Shown here piece by piece: positions 12,746 through 26,800 of a DNA stretch of 64,000 bases; the first letter of the stretch is position 1; every line of letters begins with the position of its first letter. The notes beneath the pieces are model-generated. The model had not been told where the DNA came from. It saw only the letters and a program-made list of their open reading frames with translations, and ran no database searches. The stretch covers positions 5,334,501 through 5,398,500 of the forward strand of contig NC_088315.1 of assembly GCF_910592395.1 (NCBI RefSeq). The letters run 5' to 3'. This stretch comes from Lineus longissimus (lineage: Eukaryota > Nemertea > Pilidiophora > Heteronemertea > Lineidae). Both the position numbers and the translations under genes were made by a program.

Positions 12746-14364
12746 CTCGGTAGTCACAACCATGTTGCATATTGATTCTAACCCCTACTGTCGCATTCCA
12801 GGACAAAAGTTCAACCATCGCTCATATGGTCCTACAGGTGAAACTGAAAGCTCCCACTGCCCATGAGAATACGCAAGAGAATGGCAACTTCTTGATGTTC
12901 TATGCCCAGCACGTATATTCAGCAACCTGGGTGATAATTTTCTGCAGTAAGTATTGAAATCGAAAGACATAAAAAATCATCCTTATGATTACTGAGTTGC
13001 ACTGAGGGAGATTTTGGTCTCGCGAGGACAAAGTCACAATCAGATTGTTGGGAAAAACACCTCAAGTCTTTGATGGTAATTGTGAGGCAATGAGGAAAGA
13101 CCCAGGCCTATTATTTTGTCCTTGAGTTTGTTTTCAGCTGGATGATTATCTTTGCAGTCCATCATGCCATGCAATGTGCAACAGCATATCATCAACTCTC
13201 ACGAATAATGAGACAGTTCTACACCTTTTGATTAGGGATGTCCATAGTCTAACATTGCAGCCTTGTTTTCATTCTGTCCCACAGACATAATATCATTAAA
13301 GTTGGAATCATTAATATGTCACACTGTGAACTGCTATTCGGCTGTCTTTCAACACTCGGCAGTATAGGTTTACACTTTGCTGTGTTTATTATTAATTGCA
13401 GGACAAGTACGAGGGAGGTCTCAATGTTTGAATGGCAGCTGTAAAGGTTTATAATTCTTCCCCTGAGCACAAGTGTTGCTTTGTCTTCACCATCCTCCTC
13501 CTCGAATCCTTTAAAAAAAAATGGAGATTCAGAATTGACAACCAAAGGTCACAACTCTGTATATCTTTGCCTGTCCTCAATCCTAGACAGGTCCTAGGAA
13601 AACCTTGGAGTCCGTCATAAAAGGCACCAACCCACATGTCTATCTTCACTCGTCTCCAACTCTATAGTCCGATGCTAAATAAGTACAACCTTGGTTCTGA
13701 ATGTATGTCTTTGAACGTCTCCAGTCTAGGTTGAGTTCTGGTAAGTACAACCTAGGGATCAATCCCAAAAGACCCAACCCTGGTCTATCTGTCTTCCTGG
13801 TAAGTTTATTCGTATTTCTGGTAAGATCCTAGTGAAGACCTTTTGTAACTCGATGATGTTCATCTTCTGCAGGTCCAAGAAGTGTGTCTTGAACGGAACA
13901 GGTGAGGCTTCCCAAGATGGTGATGGATTGGCAACTGGAGAATGTTCGAGGCATACGATGGAGGGGACGATGCCTTACTTGCTGGATGGACGCCATAGCC
14001 TGTGATGCAGAGAGCACGGAAGTTCAAGAGCAAGAGAGGTGTTGACACAGACAGCTCAGAACTGTTATGCCTGGAGGGCTGTGGTGTACAGTTGACATAG
14101 AAATGTAAAGTCGCAGGAGTGAGTGGTCCAAGACTGGAAAACGTTCAAAAACAGCACCTGAGCAGAGTAAAATTGGAGACTTTGGCCAGGATCTTGGCAA
14201 CAAGATACAACGTGGCCAACTGTTGGCAGCTCAAAACTGGAGCCAAGCAGGTCTGATCAGGTAAGTCTTAATTATGAAAATATAAGTGTAATAAATAGCA
14301 TTGCATGGCTAATGAAATGTATTACAAAAGGAATTGTTGACCATGGAGAAAACCTAAGCTGTTG
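12746..14364 (+). repeat. Spacer copy 1 of the 2.73-kb tandem duplication
   Basis: This 1.6-kb non-satellite sequence is repeated with only scattered differences at 15476-17094, offset by 2,725-2,731 bp. No protein family is recognisable. It contains several donor-like GTAAGT sites (near 13741, 13800, 14261) and acceptor-like stretches (TTAATTGCAG near 13400; CATCTTCTGCAG near 13871), so a noncoding spliced transcript is conceivable but unproven. Confidence 0.9.
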
Positions 14365-15475
14365 GCATTGTTTAGTTCGCAACTGCTTATCTCTGAGACG
14401 GGACACTGTCACAACCTCAAAACAGATCCAGTGTTCAGTTCACAACTGCTTCTCTCCGAAACAGGACATTGTCACAACCTCAAAGCAGATCCAGTGTTGA
14501 GTTCACAACTGCTGATCTCTGAGACAGGACATTGTCACAACCTCAAAGCAGATCCAGTGTTTAATTCTCAACTACTACTCTCCGAGACAGGACATTGTCA
14601 CAACCTCAAAGCAGATCCAGTGTTTAATTCACAACTGCTTATCTCTGAGACTTGAGATTGTCATCACCTCAAAGCAGATCCAGTGTTTAGTTCACAACTT
14701 TGTCTCTCCGAGACAGGACATCGTCACAACCTCAAAGCGGATCCAGTGTTTGGTTCACAACTGCTTTTCTCAGCGACAGGACATTGTCACAACCTCAAAG
14801 CAGATCCAGTGTTTAGTTCACAACTGCTTATCTCTGAGACAGGACATTGTCACAACCTCAAAGCAGATCCGGTGTTTAGTTCATGACTGCCTCTCTCCGA
14901 GACAGGACATTGTCACAACCTCAAAGCAGATCCAGTGTTTAGTTCCCAACTGCTTATCTCTGAGACAGGACATTGTCACAACCTCAAAGCAGATCCAGTA
15001 TTCATGTCTCAATTGTTTCTCTTGGAGATGGGACATCGTCCCAGCCAACCTCCTATATCTCTCTCAGACAGGACATTGTCACAACCTCCGAGCAGATCCA
15101 GTGTTTAGTTCTCCACTGCTTATCTCGGAGACCGGATGATATGGACACAGCCTCAGAGCAGATCCAGTGTTTAGTTCTCAACTGCTTCTCTCCCTGACAG
15201 GACACTGCCACAACCTCAAAGCAGATCCAGTTTTTAGATCACAACTGCTTATATCTGAGACAGGACATTGTCACAGCTTCAAAGCAGATCAAGTAATTAG
15301 TTCACAACTGCTTATCTCTGAGACAAGACATTGTCACAACCTCAAAGCAGATTCAGTATTTTTACTCAATTGTTCCTCTTTGAGACGGGGTGTTGTCACA
15401 ACCTCGGAGCAGATCTAGTGTTCAGTTCTGCAACTGTTTCTCTCTGAGACAGAACCTCTGAACAGATCTAGTACT
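14365..15475 (+). repeat. 63-bp satellite array 2 (about 17 units)
   Basis: Same unit, orientation and terminal variants as array 1. It includes a characteristic divergent block (CCCAGCCAACCTCCTAT) near 15040 that also occurs in arrays 1 and 3. The shared order of variant units shows the arrays were duplicated together with the spacer. Confidence 0.95.
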
Positions 15476-17094
15476 CGGTAGTCACAACCATGTTGCATAT
15501 TGATTCTAACCCCTACTGTCGCATTCCAGGACAAAAGTTCAACCATCGCTCATACGGTCCTACAGATGAAACTGAAAGCTCCCACTGCCCATGAGAATAC
15601 GCAAGATAATGGCAACTATGTGATGTTCTATGCCTAGCACGTATATTCAGCAACCTGGGTGATAATTTTCTGCAGTAAGTATTGAAATCGAAAGACATAA
15701 AAAATCATCCTTATGATTACTGAGTTCAACAGAGGGAGATTTTGGTCTCGCGAGGACAAAGTCACAATCAGATTGTTGGGAAAAACACCTCAAGTCTTTG
15801 ATGGTAATTGTGAGGCAATGAGGAAAGACCCAGGCCTATTATTTTGTTCTTAAGTTTGTTTTCAGCTGGATGATTATCTTTGCAGTCCATCATGCCATGC
15901 AATGTGCAACAGCATATCATCAACTCTCACGAATAATGAGACAGTTCTACACCTTTTGATTAGGGATGTCCATAGTCTAACATTGCAGCCTTGTTTTCAT
16001 TCTGTCCCACAGACATAATATCATTAAAGTTGGAATCATTAATATGTCACACTGTGAACTGCTATTCGGCCGTCTTTCAACACTTGGCAGTACAGGTTTA
16101 CACTTTGCTGTGTTTATTATTAATTGCAGGACAAGTACGAGGAAGGTCTCAATGTTTGAATGGCAGCTGTAAAGGTTTATAATTCTTCCCCTGAGCACAA
16201 GTGCTTTGTCTTCACCATCCTCCTCCTCGAATCCTTTAAAAGAAAATTAAGATTCAGAATTGACAACCAAAGGTCACAACTCTGTATATCTTTGCCTGTC
16301 CTCAATCCTAGACAGGTCCTAGGAAAACCTTGGAGTCCGTCATAAAAGGCACCAACCCACATGTCTATCTTCACTCGTCTCCAACTCTATAGTCTGATGC
16401 TAAATAAGAACAACCTTGGTTCTGAATGTATGTCTTTGAACATCTCCAGTCTAGGTTGAGTTCTGGTAAGTACAACCTAGGGATCAATCCCAAAAGACCC
16501 AACCCTGGTCTATCTGTCTTCCTGGTAAGTTTATTCGTATTCCTGGTAAGATCCTAGTGAAGACCTTTTGTAACTCGATGATGTTCATCTTCTGCAGGTC
16601 CAAGAAGTGTGTCTTGAACGGAACAGATGAGGCTTCCCAAGATGGTGATGGATTGGCAACTGGAGAATGTTCGAGGCATACGATGGAGGGGACGATGCCT
16701 TACTTGCTGGATGGACGCTATAGCCTGTGATGCAGAGAGCACGGAAGTTCAAGAGCAAGAGAGGTGTTGACAGTGACACAGACGGCTCAGAACTGTTATG
16801 CCTGGAGGGCTGTGGTGTACAGTTGACATAGAAATATAAAGTCGCAGGAGTGAGTGGTCCAAGACTGGAAAACGTTCAAAAACAGCACCTGAGCAGAGTA
16901 AAATTGGAGACTTTGGCCAGGATCTTGGCAACAAGATACAACGTGGCCAACTGTTGGCAGCTCAAAACTGGAGCCAAGCAGGTCTGATCAGGTAAGTCTT
17001 AATTATGAAAATATAAGTGTAATAAATAGCATTGCATGGCTAATGAAATGTATTACAAAAGGAATTGTTGACCATGGAGAAAACCTAAGCTGTT
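15476..17094 (+). repeat. Spacer copy 2 of the 2.73-kb tandem duplication
   Basis: Near-identical to 12746-14364, with small indels (for example a missing triplet near 16203 and six extra bases near 16770). Donor-like and acceptor-like sites are retained. No open frame with family similarity. Confidence 0.9.
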
Positions 17095-18715
17095 GGCATT
17101 GTTTAGTTAGCAACTGCTTATCTCTGAGACAGGACACTGTCACAACCTCAAAACAGATCCAGTGTTCAGTTCACAACTGCTTCTCTCCGAAACAGGACAT
17201 TGTCACAACCTCAAAGCAGATCCAGTGTTGAGTTCACAACTGCTGATCTCTGAGACAGGACATTGTCACAACCTCAAAGCAGATCCAGTGTTAAGTTCAC
17301 AACTGCTTTTCTCAGCGACAGGACATTGTCACAACCTCAAAGCAGATCCAGTGTTTAGTTCACAACTGCTTGTCTCTGAGACAGGACATTGTCACCACCT
17401 CAAAACAGATCCAGTGTTTAATTCTCAACTGCTGATCTCTGAGACAGGACATTGTCACAACCTCAAAGAAGATCCAGTGTTTAGTTCACAACTGCTTATC
17501 TCTGAGACAGGACATTGTCATCACCTCAAAGCAGATCCAGTGTTTCGTTCACAACTGTTTATCTCTAGCTGAGACAAGACATTGTCACAACCTCAAAGCA
17601 GATCCAGTGTTTAGTTCACAACTGCTTATCTCTGAGACTGGACATTGTCATCACCTCAAAGCAGATCCAGTGTTTAGTTCACAACTGCTTGTCTCTGAGA
17701 CAGGACATTGTCACAACCTCAAAGCAGATCCAGTGTTTAGTTCACAACTGCTTATCTCTGAGACTGGACATTGTCATCACCTCAAAGCAGATCCAGTGTT
17801 TAGTTCACAACTGCTTATCTCTGAGACAGGACATTGTCACAACCTCAAAGCAGATCCAGTGTTTAGTTCACAGCTGCTTTTCTCTGCGACTGGACATTGT
17901 CACAACCTCAAAGCAGATCCAGTGTTTAGTTCACAACTGCTTGTCTCTGAGACAGGACATTGTCACAACCTCAAAGCAGATCCAGTGTTTAGTTCACAAC
18001 TGCTTATCTCTGAGACTGGACATTGTCATCACCTCAAAGCAGATCCAGTGTTTAGTTCACAACTGCTTATCTCTGAGACAGGACATTGTCACAACCTCAA
18101 AGCAGATCCAGTGTTTAGTTCACAACTGCTTATCTCTGAGACTGGACATTGTCATCACCTCAAAGCAGATCCAGTGTTTAGTTCACAACTGCTTATCTCT
18201 GAGACAGGATATTGGCACAACCTCAAAGCAGATCCAGTATTCATGTCTCAATTGTTTCTCTTTGAGATAGGACATCGTCCCAGCCAACCTCCTATGTCTC
18301 TCTCAGACAGGACATTGTCACAGCCTCCGAGGGGATCCAGTGTTTAGCTCTCCACTGTTTATCTCGGAGACAGGATGATATGGACACAGCCTCAGAGCAG
18401 ATCCAGTGTTTAGTTCTCAACTGCTTCTCTCCCTGACAGGACATTGTCACAACCTCAAAGCAGATCCAGTGTTGAGTTCTAGACTATTTATCTCGGAGAA
18501 AGGATGACATTGACACAACCTCAAAGCAGATACAATGTTTAGTTCTCAACTGCTTATCTAAGACAGGACCTTATCACAACCTCAAAGCAGATCCAGTATT
18601 CGTATCTCAATTGTTTCCCTCTGAGACAGGACATTGTCACAACCTAGGAGCAGATCCAGTGTTCAGTTCTGCAACTGTTTCTCTCCGAGACAGAACCTCT
18701 GAGCAGATCTAGTAC
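17095..18715 (+). repeat. 63-bp satellite array 3 (about 25 units) with higher-order structure
   Basis: This is the longest and most homogeneous array. Unit variants alternate in order between about 17690 and 18065: CTTGTCTC / CTTATCTC with ACTGGACATTGTCATCACC / CTTATCTC with ACAGG / CTTTTCTCTGCG. The cycle then restarts, giving a four-unit, 252-bp higher-order repeat. The overlapping 246- and 193-codon frames are repeat artefacts. Confidence 0.93.
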
Positions 18716-20832
18716 TCCGCAGTTCCAACCATGTTGCATATTGATTCTAACCCCTACTGTCGCATTCCAGGACAAAAGTTCAACCATCGCTCATATGGTC
18801 CTACAGAAAAAATTAAAGGTCCCACTGCCCATGAGAATATGCAAGAGAATGGCAACTTCTTGATGTTCTATGCCCAGCACGTATATTCAGCAACCTGGGT
18901 GATATTTTTTCTGATGTAAGTATTGAAATGGAAAGACATAAAAAATCATCCTTATGATGACTGAGTTGCACGGAGAGATGTTGGTCTTGTGAGGACAAAG
19001 TCACAATCACATTGCTGGGAAAAACATTAAAATGAAAATTGAAATAACTAAATAATGACTTTATTATTAGAATTTTTTTAATGTCTGGGATCTTGTTTTT
19101 TTAACCCTCAACATATTTCATGAGTATCAAGCATGTTTCAAACCTAGATATATGGCCTTTAAGTCTACCATAGTACTTGTGAGGCAATGAAGAAAGACCC
19201 AGACCTACTATTTTGTCGTTAGGCTTGTTTTCAGTTGGGTGATTATCTTTGCAGTCCAGTCCAGCATTGCTCCGTTCTTTCATAAACCCAGCTTTAGCTG
19301 TCACCATGATGCTACAGGTTATTAGTCTCCGGCTTTGAGCTGGAGACTTATGTTAGTAGGGATTCTTCTCCCTAGAAAATTATTCCGGCACACTCTTTTC
19401 CCAGGTGGACCTGGCGTATGCACGTACGTAATGGAATGCACTGTAAGTGTAAGCGGCAGCTAGATTCAACCTTGTCCGCGAAATGAACATAGTCTGGGTT
19501 CCAAGGTGATGTCCCGTATGAAAATACACGGAGGTATGCATGTGAAACGGAACTCGCCGCTTACAGCAATACCAATAAAGGAAATTATTCTGAAAGTGTT
19601 CTTTCCCTTGCTTCCGATTGCCTCGTATTGTAATATTTCTGTGTCTAGGATTGAAATTGGATCAGCCCTTATTTTGATACCGCTATTCAATCAGTTGTTT
19701 CGCCACAAATCATAGCTGAAAATCATAGCCTTGGTACCGCTGGCCACCGTCACATGGCAGGGTGTTGATACCCCGGGGAATTCCTTGATCAATCGTCCCC
19801 GGTGGAAGATGCGTATGGAAATACACTGAGCAATACATGTAAAGAATTGAACGGCACGAGGATACCGCATGTGTTTCATTCATGTCGTTCATGTCATTCT
19901 TCTTTGCCATCTTCCAAGTTTCATGCAAATTTCTCATGATCCTAATAATGTCCCCCCCCTCAAAGCCGGAGACTCCAGAGTCTGGCAAGACTCGACTGAA
20001 AATTCTAGTTGTAAGCATCTTCTGGGGCGGGGGGGGGGGGGGGTTAAAAATCTGCCTGCAGGATCAAGAAACAAGATGGATCTCAAACACCCACGAGCAG
20101 GGCTTAAGGGTTGGGGAGGAATCAGAATTGTATTTCTTGATGGACTGGTGTCTGGCTTTCACGGAATTAAACTTCCTGGCTCTTCACAGTCATTCCAATG
20201 AGACTTGAATAGAATTCTTCCCTGGTGAAAATCACCTCCAAACACAGAGCGTGTCAGTCCCAGGCCACATGTAATGTCTTGATGTTTTTTCAAGCCCAAG
20301 ACCGTCTCGTACCTCAAATATGCCATTCGGTGGTGCCATGCAGCTTCAGTGGCCTTAATGTTAACTAATTCTTACTGTTCCTCCAAAAGAAAACTTTGTT
20401 TACTCATATACTGTCCAAAGCAAATAGCTGTGGCCTATTAAAAACGAAATTAGTTAGAAAACTATAGTATACATGTGTACTATCGCTTTTGATCTTCAGG
20501 ATGAATTGGCCAGAAACTTGAGGTAAAAGTCACCAGGATGCACAGAGATCACCAGAAATTGCAGCAATGGCCACCAATTTGTGGGGAGGCATACATGAAC
20601 AGGTGGCTTGTGCTGATGGGAGCAGATGACTATGGATGGAAGGAGATATGGCTGACAGATGGAAACAAGCAGCTTACAGATGGGAGCAGATGACTTTTGG
20701 ATGGTTTGCGGGTGGGAGCAGATGGCACATCGAGGGGAGAATTGTGCTCTGTAGTATATGATTTGAAAAGTTGTAAATCGGTTATTGGAGTAAAGATTGT
20801 GAAATGGAATATCCCCACCTGGTATTTTAGAA

Positions 20833-23800
20833 TCTGCATACCAGTAATTATATGCAGACTTTAGTTTTGCTTTGAAGCAATTTCAGTGCCACTTGTGAAG
20901 CAGTGGCAGTGTTCAGGTCTTGCCTGCCTCGATGACAATCTGCATACCAGTAATTATGTGCAGACTTGGCTCTTTTTTTTGGAGCAGTACAGTTGCAAGA
21001 TAAATCCTGTTTGTAATTTTATAAATCAGTTGCTCATTAAGGGCTTACGAAGGTTTTGATGCCTTGCTGGCTTATCTGCATACCAGTAAATATGTGCAGA
21101 TTCATTTCTTGCTTTGAAGCAATATCGTTGCTACACTCCTAAAGCAGTGGCAATGTTCAGGTCTGTTCTGCCTTGCGGGCAAATCTGCATACCAGTAATT
21201 ATGGGCAAACTTGGCTTTTCCAGAGATTGTAGGACTGGGTCCATTGAATGTAACAAAAATAATCGATGCCTATTTACAAATGAAATGAAGAGTCTGCATT
21301 TTGATGCAACTCCATATAACTGTCGGGTGATTTCGCTCTGAACTTGTGACACTCTGATCGGTCTGAAATAATCATTATCCCGCCCCTCTGGGAAACATTT
21401 GCAGCCAGATTGCACCATTGCCTGTTACTGTCTGAGAGATGGCAATGTCAGGGGTTCATGACGGTGGTTAAACCTATTGCGAATGGGCAGCACAATTGGG
21501 TGTAGGATATTCATAAACCATTGCACACTCCTGAATCTGCGGTGGGTTGGTACCCCACGCTACGTAAGGAGTAGGTTTGTGGGTAAAACTTGGTCCACGC
21601 GAATGGGTCGTGCCTTAAAAATGATGAGAAGTTGCGAATTGACGCCCTGTGAAGTGTCCTTCGACCAGCTAGTGCTAATCCGGTCACTGTCTCCAGGTCA
21701 CCATGCCTCGGTCAATGAGCGGGCGAAGCACCCAATGGCTCCGTCAGGAGTACATCGTCAACTTCAGCCCGTAGACAAACCGGTACGCGCACAAATATCT
21801 TAGCTGAGAGTGGGGGACATCAGTAAAGTGCTTCTCATCGGGGTAATACAGTACCACTGTATACAATGACCCCATTTTTTGTTGGATTCATTTCCACTGA
21901 GGAGTGGTCGATAATGAGAGTTTCGGGCCAGTCTGATTGTCACCAGTCCAGAGGGAAAATACCTGATAGTTATGTGGCTTTCCCTCAAACTGTATACTCT
22001 TTCATGTCAATTGTAAATTAGTGTTGCTCGGTAGTGTTCAGGGTCTTTTTGTCGAACAGGCACATCTGCATACCAGTAATTATGTGCAGACTTAAGTTTT
22101 GCTTTGAAGCAATATCACTGCTACACTTGTGAAGCAGTGGCAGTGTTCAGGTCTTGCCAGCCTCGATGACATATCTGCATACCAGTAATTATGTGCAGAC
22201 TTGGCTCTTTTTTTGGAGCAGCACAGTTGCAAGATAAATCCTGTTTGTAATTTTATAAATTAGTTGCTCATTAAGGGCTTACAAAGGTTTTGATTCCTTG
22301 CTGGCTTATCTGCATACCAGTAAATATGTGCAGATTCATTTCTTGCTTTGAAGCAATATCGTTGCTACACTCCTAAAGCAGTGGCAATGTTCAGGTCTGT
22401 TCTGCCTTGCGGGCAAATCTGCATACCAGTAATTATGGGCAAACTTGGCTTTTCCAGAGATTGTAGGACTGGGTCCATTGAATGTAACAAAAATAATCGA
22501 TGCCTATTTACAAATGAAATGAAGAGTCTGCATTTTGATGCAACTCCATATAACTGTCGGGTGATTTCGCTCTGAACTTGTGACACTCTGATCGGTCTGA
22601 AATAATCATTATCCCGCCCCTCTGGGAAACATTTGCAGCCAGATTGCACCATTGCCTGTTACTGTCTGAGAGATGGCAATGTCAGGGGTTCATGACGGTG
22701 GTTAAACCTATTGCGAATGGGCAGCACAATTGGGTGTAGGATATTCATAAACCATTGCACACTCCTGAATCTGCGGTGGGTTGGTACCCCACGCTACGTA
22801 AGGAGTAGGTTTGTGGGTAAAACTTGGTCCACGCGAATGGGTCGTGCCTTAAAAATGATGAGAAGTTGCGAATTGACGCCCTGTGAAGTGTCCTTCGACC
22901 AGCTAGTGCTAATCCGGTCACTGTCTCCAGGTCACCATGCCTCGGTCAATGAGCGGGCGAAGCACCCAATGGCTCCGTCAGGAGTACATCGTCAACTTCA
23001 GCCCGTAGACAAACCGGTACGCGCACAAATATCTTAGCTGAGAGTGGGGGACATCAGTAAAGTGCTTCTCATCGGGGTAATACAGTACCACTGTATACAA
23101 TGACCCCATTTTTTGTTGGATTCATTTCCGCTGAGGAGTGGTCGATAATGAGAGTTTTGGGCCAGTCTGATTGTCACCAGTCCAGAGGGAAAATACCTGA
23201 TAGTTATGTGGCTTTCCCTCAAACTGTATACTCTTTCATGTCAATTGTAAATTAGTGTTGCTCGGTAGTGTTCAGGGTCTTTTTGTCGAACAGGCACATC
23301 TGCATACCAGTAATTATGTGCAGACTTAAGTTTTGCTTTGATTAGCAATATCACTGCTACACTTGTGAAGCAGTGGCAGTGTTCAGGTCTTGCCTGCCTC
23401 GATGACATATCTGCATACCAGTAATTATGTGCAGACTTGGCTCTTTTTTTGGAGCAGTACAGTTGCAAGATAAATCCTGTTTGTAATTTTATGAATTAGT
23501 TGCTCATTAAGGGCTTACGAAGGTTTTGATGCCTTGCTGGCTTATCTGCATACCAGTAAATATGTGCAGATTCATTTCTTGCTTTGAAGCAATATCGTTG
23601 CTACACTCCTAAAGCAGTGGCAATGTTCAGGTCTGTTCTGCCTTGCGGGCAAATCTGCATACCAGTAATTATGGGCAAACTTGGCTTTTCCAGAGATTGT
23701 AGGACTGGGTCCATTGAATGTAACAAAAATAATCGATGCCTATTTACAAATGAAATGAAGAGTCTGCATTTTGATGCAACTCCATATAACTGTCGGGTGA

Positions 23801-26800
23801 TTTCGCTCTGAACTTGTGACACTCTGATCGGTCTGAAATAATCATTATCCCGCCCCTCTGGGAAAAATTTGCAGCCAGATTGCACCATTGCCTGTTACTG
23901 TCTGAGAGATGGCAATGTCAGGGGTTCATGACGGTGGTTAAACCTATTGCGAATGGGCAGCACAATTGGGTGTAGGATATTCATAAACCATTGCACACTC
24001 CTGAATCTGCGGTGGGTTGGTACCCCACGCTACGTAAGGAGTAGGTTTGTGGGTAAAACTTGGTCCACGCGAATGGGTCGTGCCTTAAAAATGATGAGAA
24101 GTTGCGAATTGACGCCCTGTGAAGTGTCCTTCGACCAGCTAGTGCTAATCCGGTCACTGTCTCCAGGTCACCATGCCTCGGTCAATGAGCGGGCGAAGCA
24201 CCCAATGGCTCCGTCAGGAGTACATCGTCAACTTCAGCCCGTAGACAAACCGGTACGCGCACAAATATCTTAGCTGAGAGTGGGGGACATCAGTAAAGTG
24301 CTTCTCATCGGGGTAATACAGTACCACTGTATACAATGACCCCATTTTTTGTTGGATTCATTTCCGCTGAGGAGTGGTCGATAATGAGAGTTTTGGGCCA
24401 GTCTGATTGTCACCAGTCCAGAGGGAAAATACCTGATAGTTATGTGGCTTTCCCTCAAACTGTATACTCTTTCATGTCAATTGTAAATTTAAGTGTTGCT
24501 CGGTAGTGTTCAGGGTCTTTTTGTCGAACAGGCACATCTGCATACCAGTAATTATGTGCAGACTTAAGTTTTGCTTTGATTAGCAATATCACTGCTACAC
24601 TTGTGAAGCAGTGGCAGTGTTCAGGTCTTGCCTGCCTCGATGACATATCTGCATACCAGTAATTATGTGCAGACTTGGCTCTTTTTTTGGAGCAGTACAG
24701 TTGCAAGATAAATCCTGTTTGTAATTTTATGAATTAGTTGCTCATTAAGGGCTTACGAAGGTTTTGATGCCTTGCTGGCTTATCTGCATACCAGTAAATA
24801 TGTGCAGATTCATTTCTTGCTTTGAAGCAATATCGTTGCTACACTCCTAAAGCAGTGGCAATGTTCAGGTCTGTTCTGCCTTGCGGGCAAATCTGCATAC
24901 CAGTAATTATGGGCAAACTTGGCTTTTCCAGAGATTGTAGGACTGGGTCCATTGAATGTAACAAAAATAATCGATGCCTATTTACAAATGAAATGAAGAG
25001 TCTGCATTTTGATGCAACTCCATATAATTGTCGGGTGATTTCGCTCTGAACTTGTGACACTCTGATCGGTCTGAAATAATCATTATCCCGCCCCTCTGGG
25101 AAAAATTTGCAGCCAGATTGCACCATTGCCTGTTACTGTCTGAGAGATGGCAATGTCAGGGGTTCATGACGGTGGTTAAACCTATTGCGAATGGGCAGCA
25201 CAATTGGGTGTAGGATATTCATAAACCATTGCACACTCCTGAATCTGCGGTGGGTTGGTACCCCACGCTACGTAAGGAGTAGGTTTGTGGGTAAAACTTG
25301 GTCCACGCGAATGGGTCGTGCCTTAAAAATGATGAGAAGTTGCGAATTGACGCCCTGTGAAGTGTCCTTCGACCAGCTAGTGCTAATCCGGTCACTGTCT
25401 CCAGGTCACCATGCCTCGGTCAATGAGCGGGCGAAGCACCCAATGGCTCCGTCAGGAGTACATCGTCAACTTCAGCCCGTAGACAAACCGGTACGCGCAC
25501 AAATATCTTAGCTGAGAGTGGGGGACATCAGTAAAGTGCTTCTCATCGGGGTAATACAGTACCACTGTATACAATGACCCCATTTTTTGTTGGATTCATT
25601 TCCGCTGAGGAGTGGTCGATAATGAGAGTTTTGGGCCAGTCTGATTGTCACCAGTCCAGAGGGAAAATACCTGATAGTTATGTGGCTTTCCCTCAAACTG
25701 TATACTCTTTCATGTCAATTGTAAGTGTTGCTCGGTAGTGTTCAGGGTCTTTTTGTCGAACAGGCACATCTGCATACCAGTAATTATGTGCAGACTTAAG
25801 TTTTGCTTTGATTAGCAATATCACTGCTACACTTGTGAAGCAGTGGCAGTGTTCAGGTCTTAATTGCCTGCCTCGATGACATATCTGCATACCAGTAATT
25901 ATGTGCAGACTTGGCTCTTTTTTTGGAGCAGTACAGTTGCAAGATAAATCCTGTTTGTAATTTTATGAATTAGTTGCTCATTAAGGGCTTACGAAGGTTT
26001 TGATGCCTTGCTGGCTTATCTGCATACCAGTAAATATGTGCAGATTCATTTCTTGCTTTGAAGTAATATCGTTGCTACACTCCTAAAGCAGTGGCAATGT
26101 TCAGGTCTGTTCTGCCTTGCGGGCAAATCTGCATACCAGTAATTATGGGCAAACTTGGCTTTTCCAGAGATTGTAGGACTGGGTCCATTGAATGTAACAA
26201 AAATAATCGATGCCTATTTACAAATGAAATGAAGAGTCTGCATTTTGATGCAACTCCATATAATTCTCGGGTGATTTCGCTCTGAACTTGTGACACTCTG
26301 ATCGGTCTGAAATAATCATTATCCCGCCCCTCTGGGAAAAATTTGCAGCCAGATTGCACCATTGCCTGTTACTGTCTGAGAGATGGCAATGTCAGGGGTT
26401 CATGACGGTGGTTAAACCTATTGCGAATGGGCAGCACAATTGGGTGTAGGATATTCATAAACCATTGCACACTCCTGAATCTGCGGTGGGTTGGTACCCC
26501 ACGCTACGTAAGGAGTAGGTTTGTGGGTAAAACTTGGTCCACGCGAATGGGTCGTGCCTTAAAAATGATGAGAAGTTGCGAATTGACGCCCTGTGAAGTG
26601 TCCTTCGACCAGCTAGTGCTAATCCGGTCACTGTCTCCAGGTCACCATGCCTCGGTCAATGAGCGGGCGAAGCACCCAATGGCTCCGTCAGGAGTACATC
26701 GTCAACTTCAGCCCGTAGACAAACCGGTACGCGCACAAATATCTTAGCTGAGAGTGGGGGACATCAGTAAAGTGCTTCTCATCGGGGTAATACAGTACCA

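Noticed and set aside
11907-18347. Long open frames (278, 246, 193, 136 and 129 codons) across the satellite arrays
   Set aside because: The 63-bp unit is a multiple of three and stop-free in two frames. The proteins are the same 21-residue unit repeated in overlapping frames, so they are repeat artefacts.
12020-18715. CRISPR-like regular repeats
   Set aside because: Units are directly tandem with no unique spacers, and the context is an intron-containing animal genome.
21300-22060. The GC-richer part of the 1,235-bp unit as a tandem RNA gene (5S, snRNA, tRNA)
   Set aside because: It was compared from memory with 5S rRNA, U1-U6 and tRNA box patterns. Only a weak U4-like phrase (AAGCAGTGGCAGTGTTC) was found, without the rest of the RNA.
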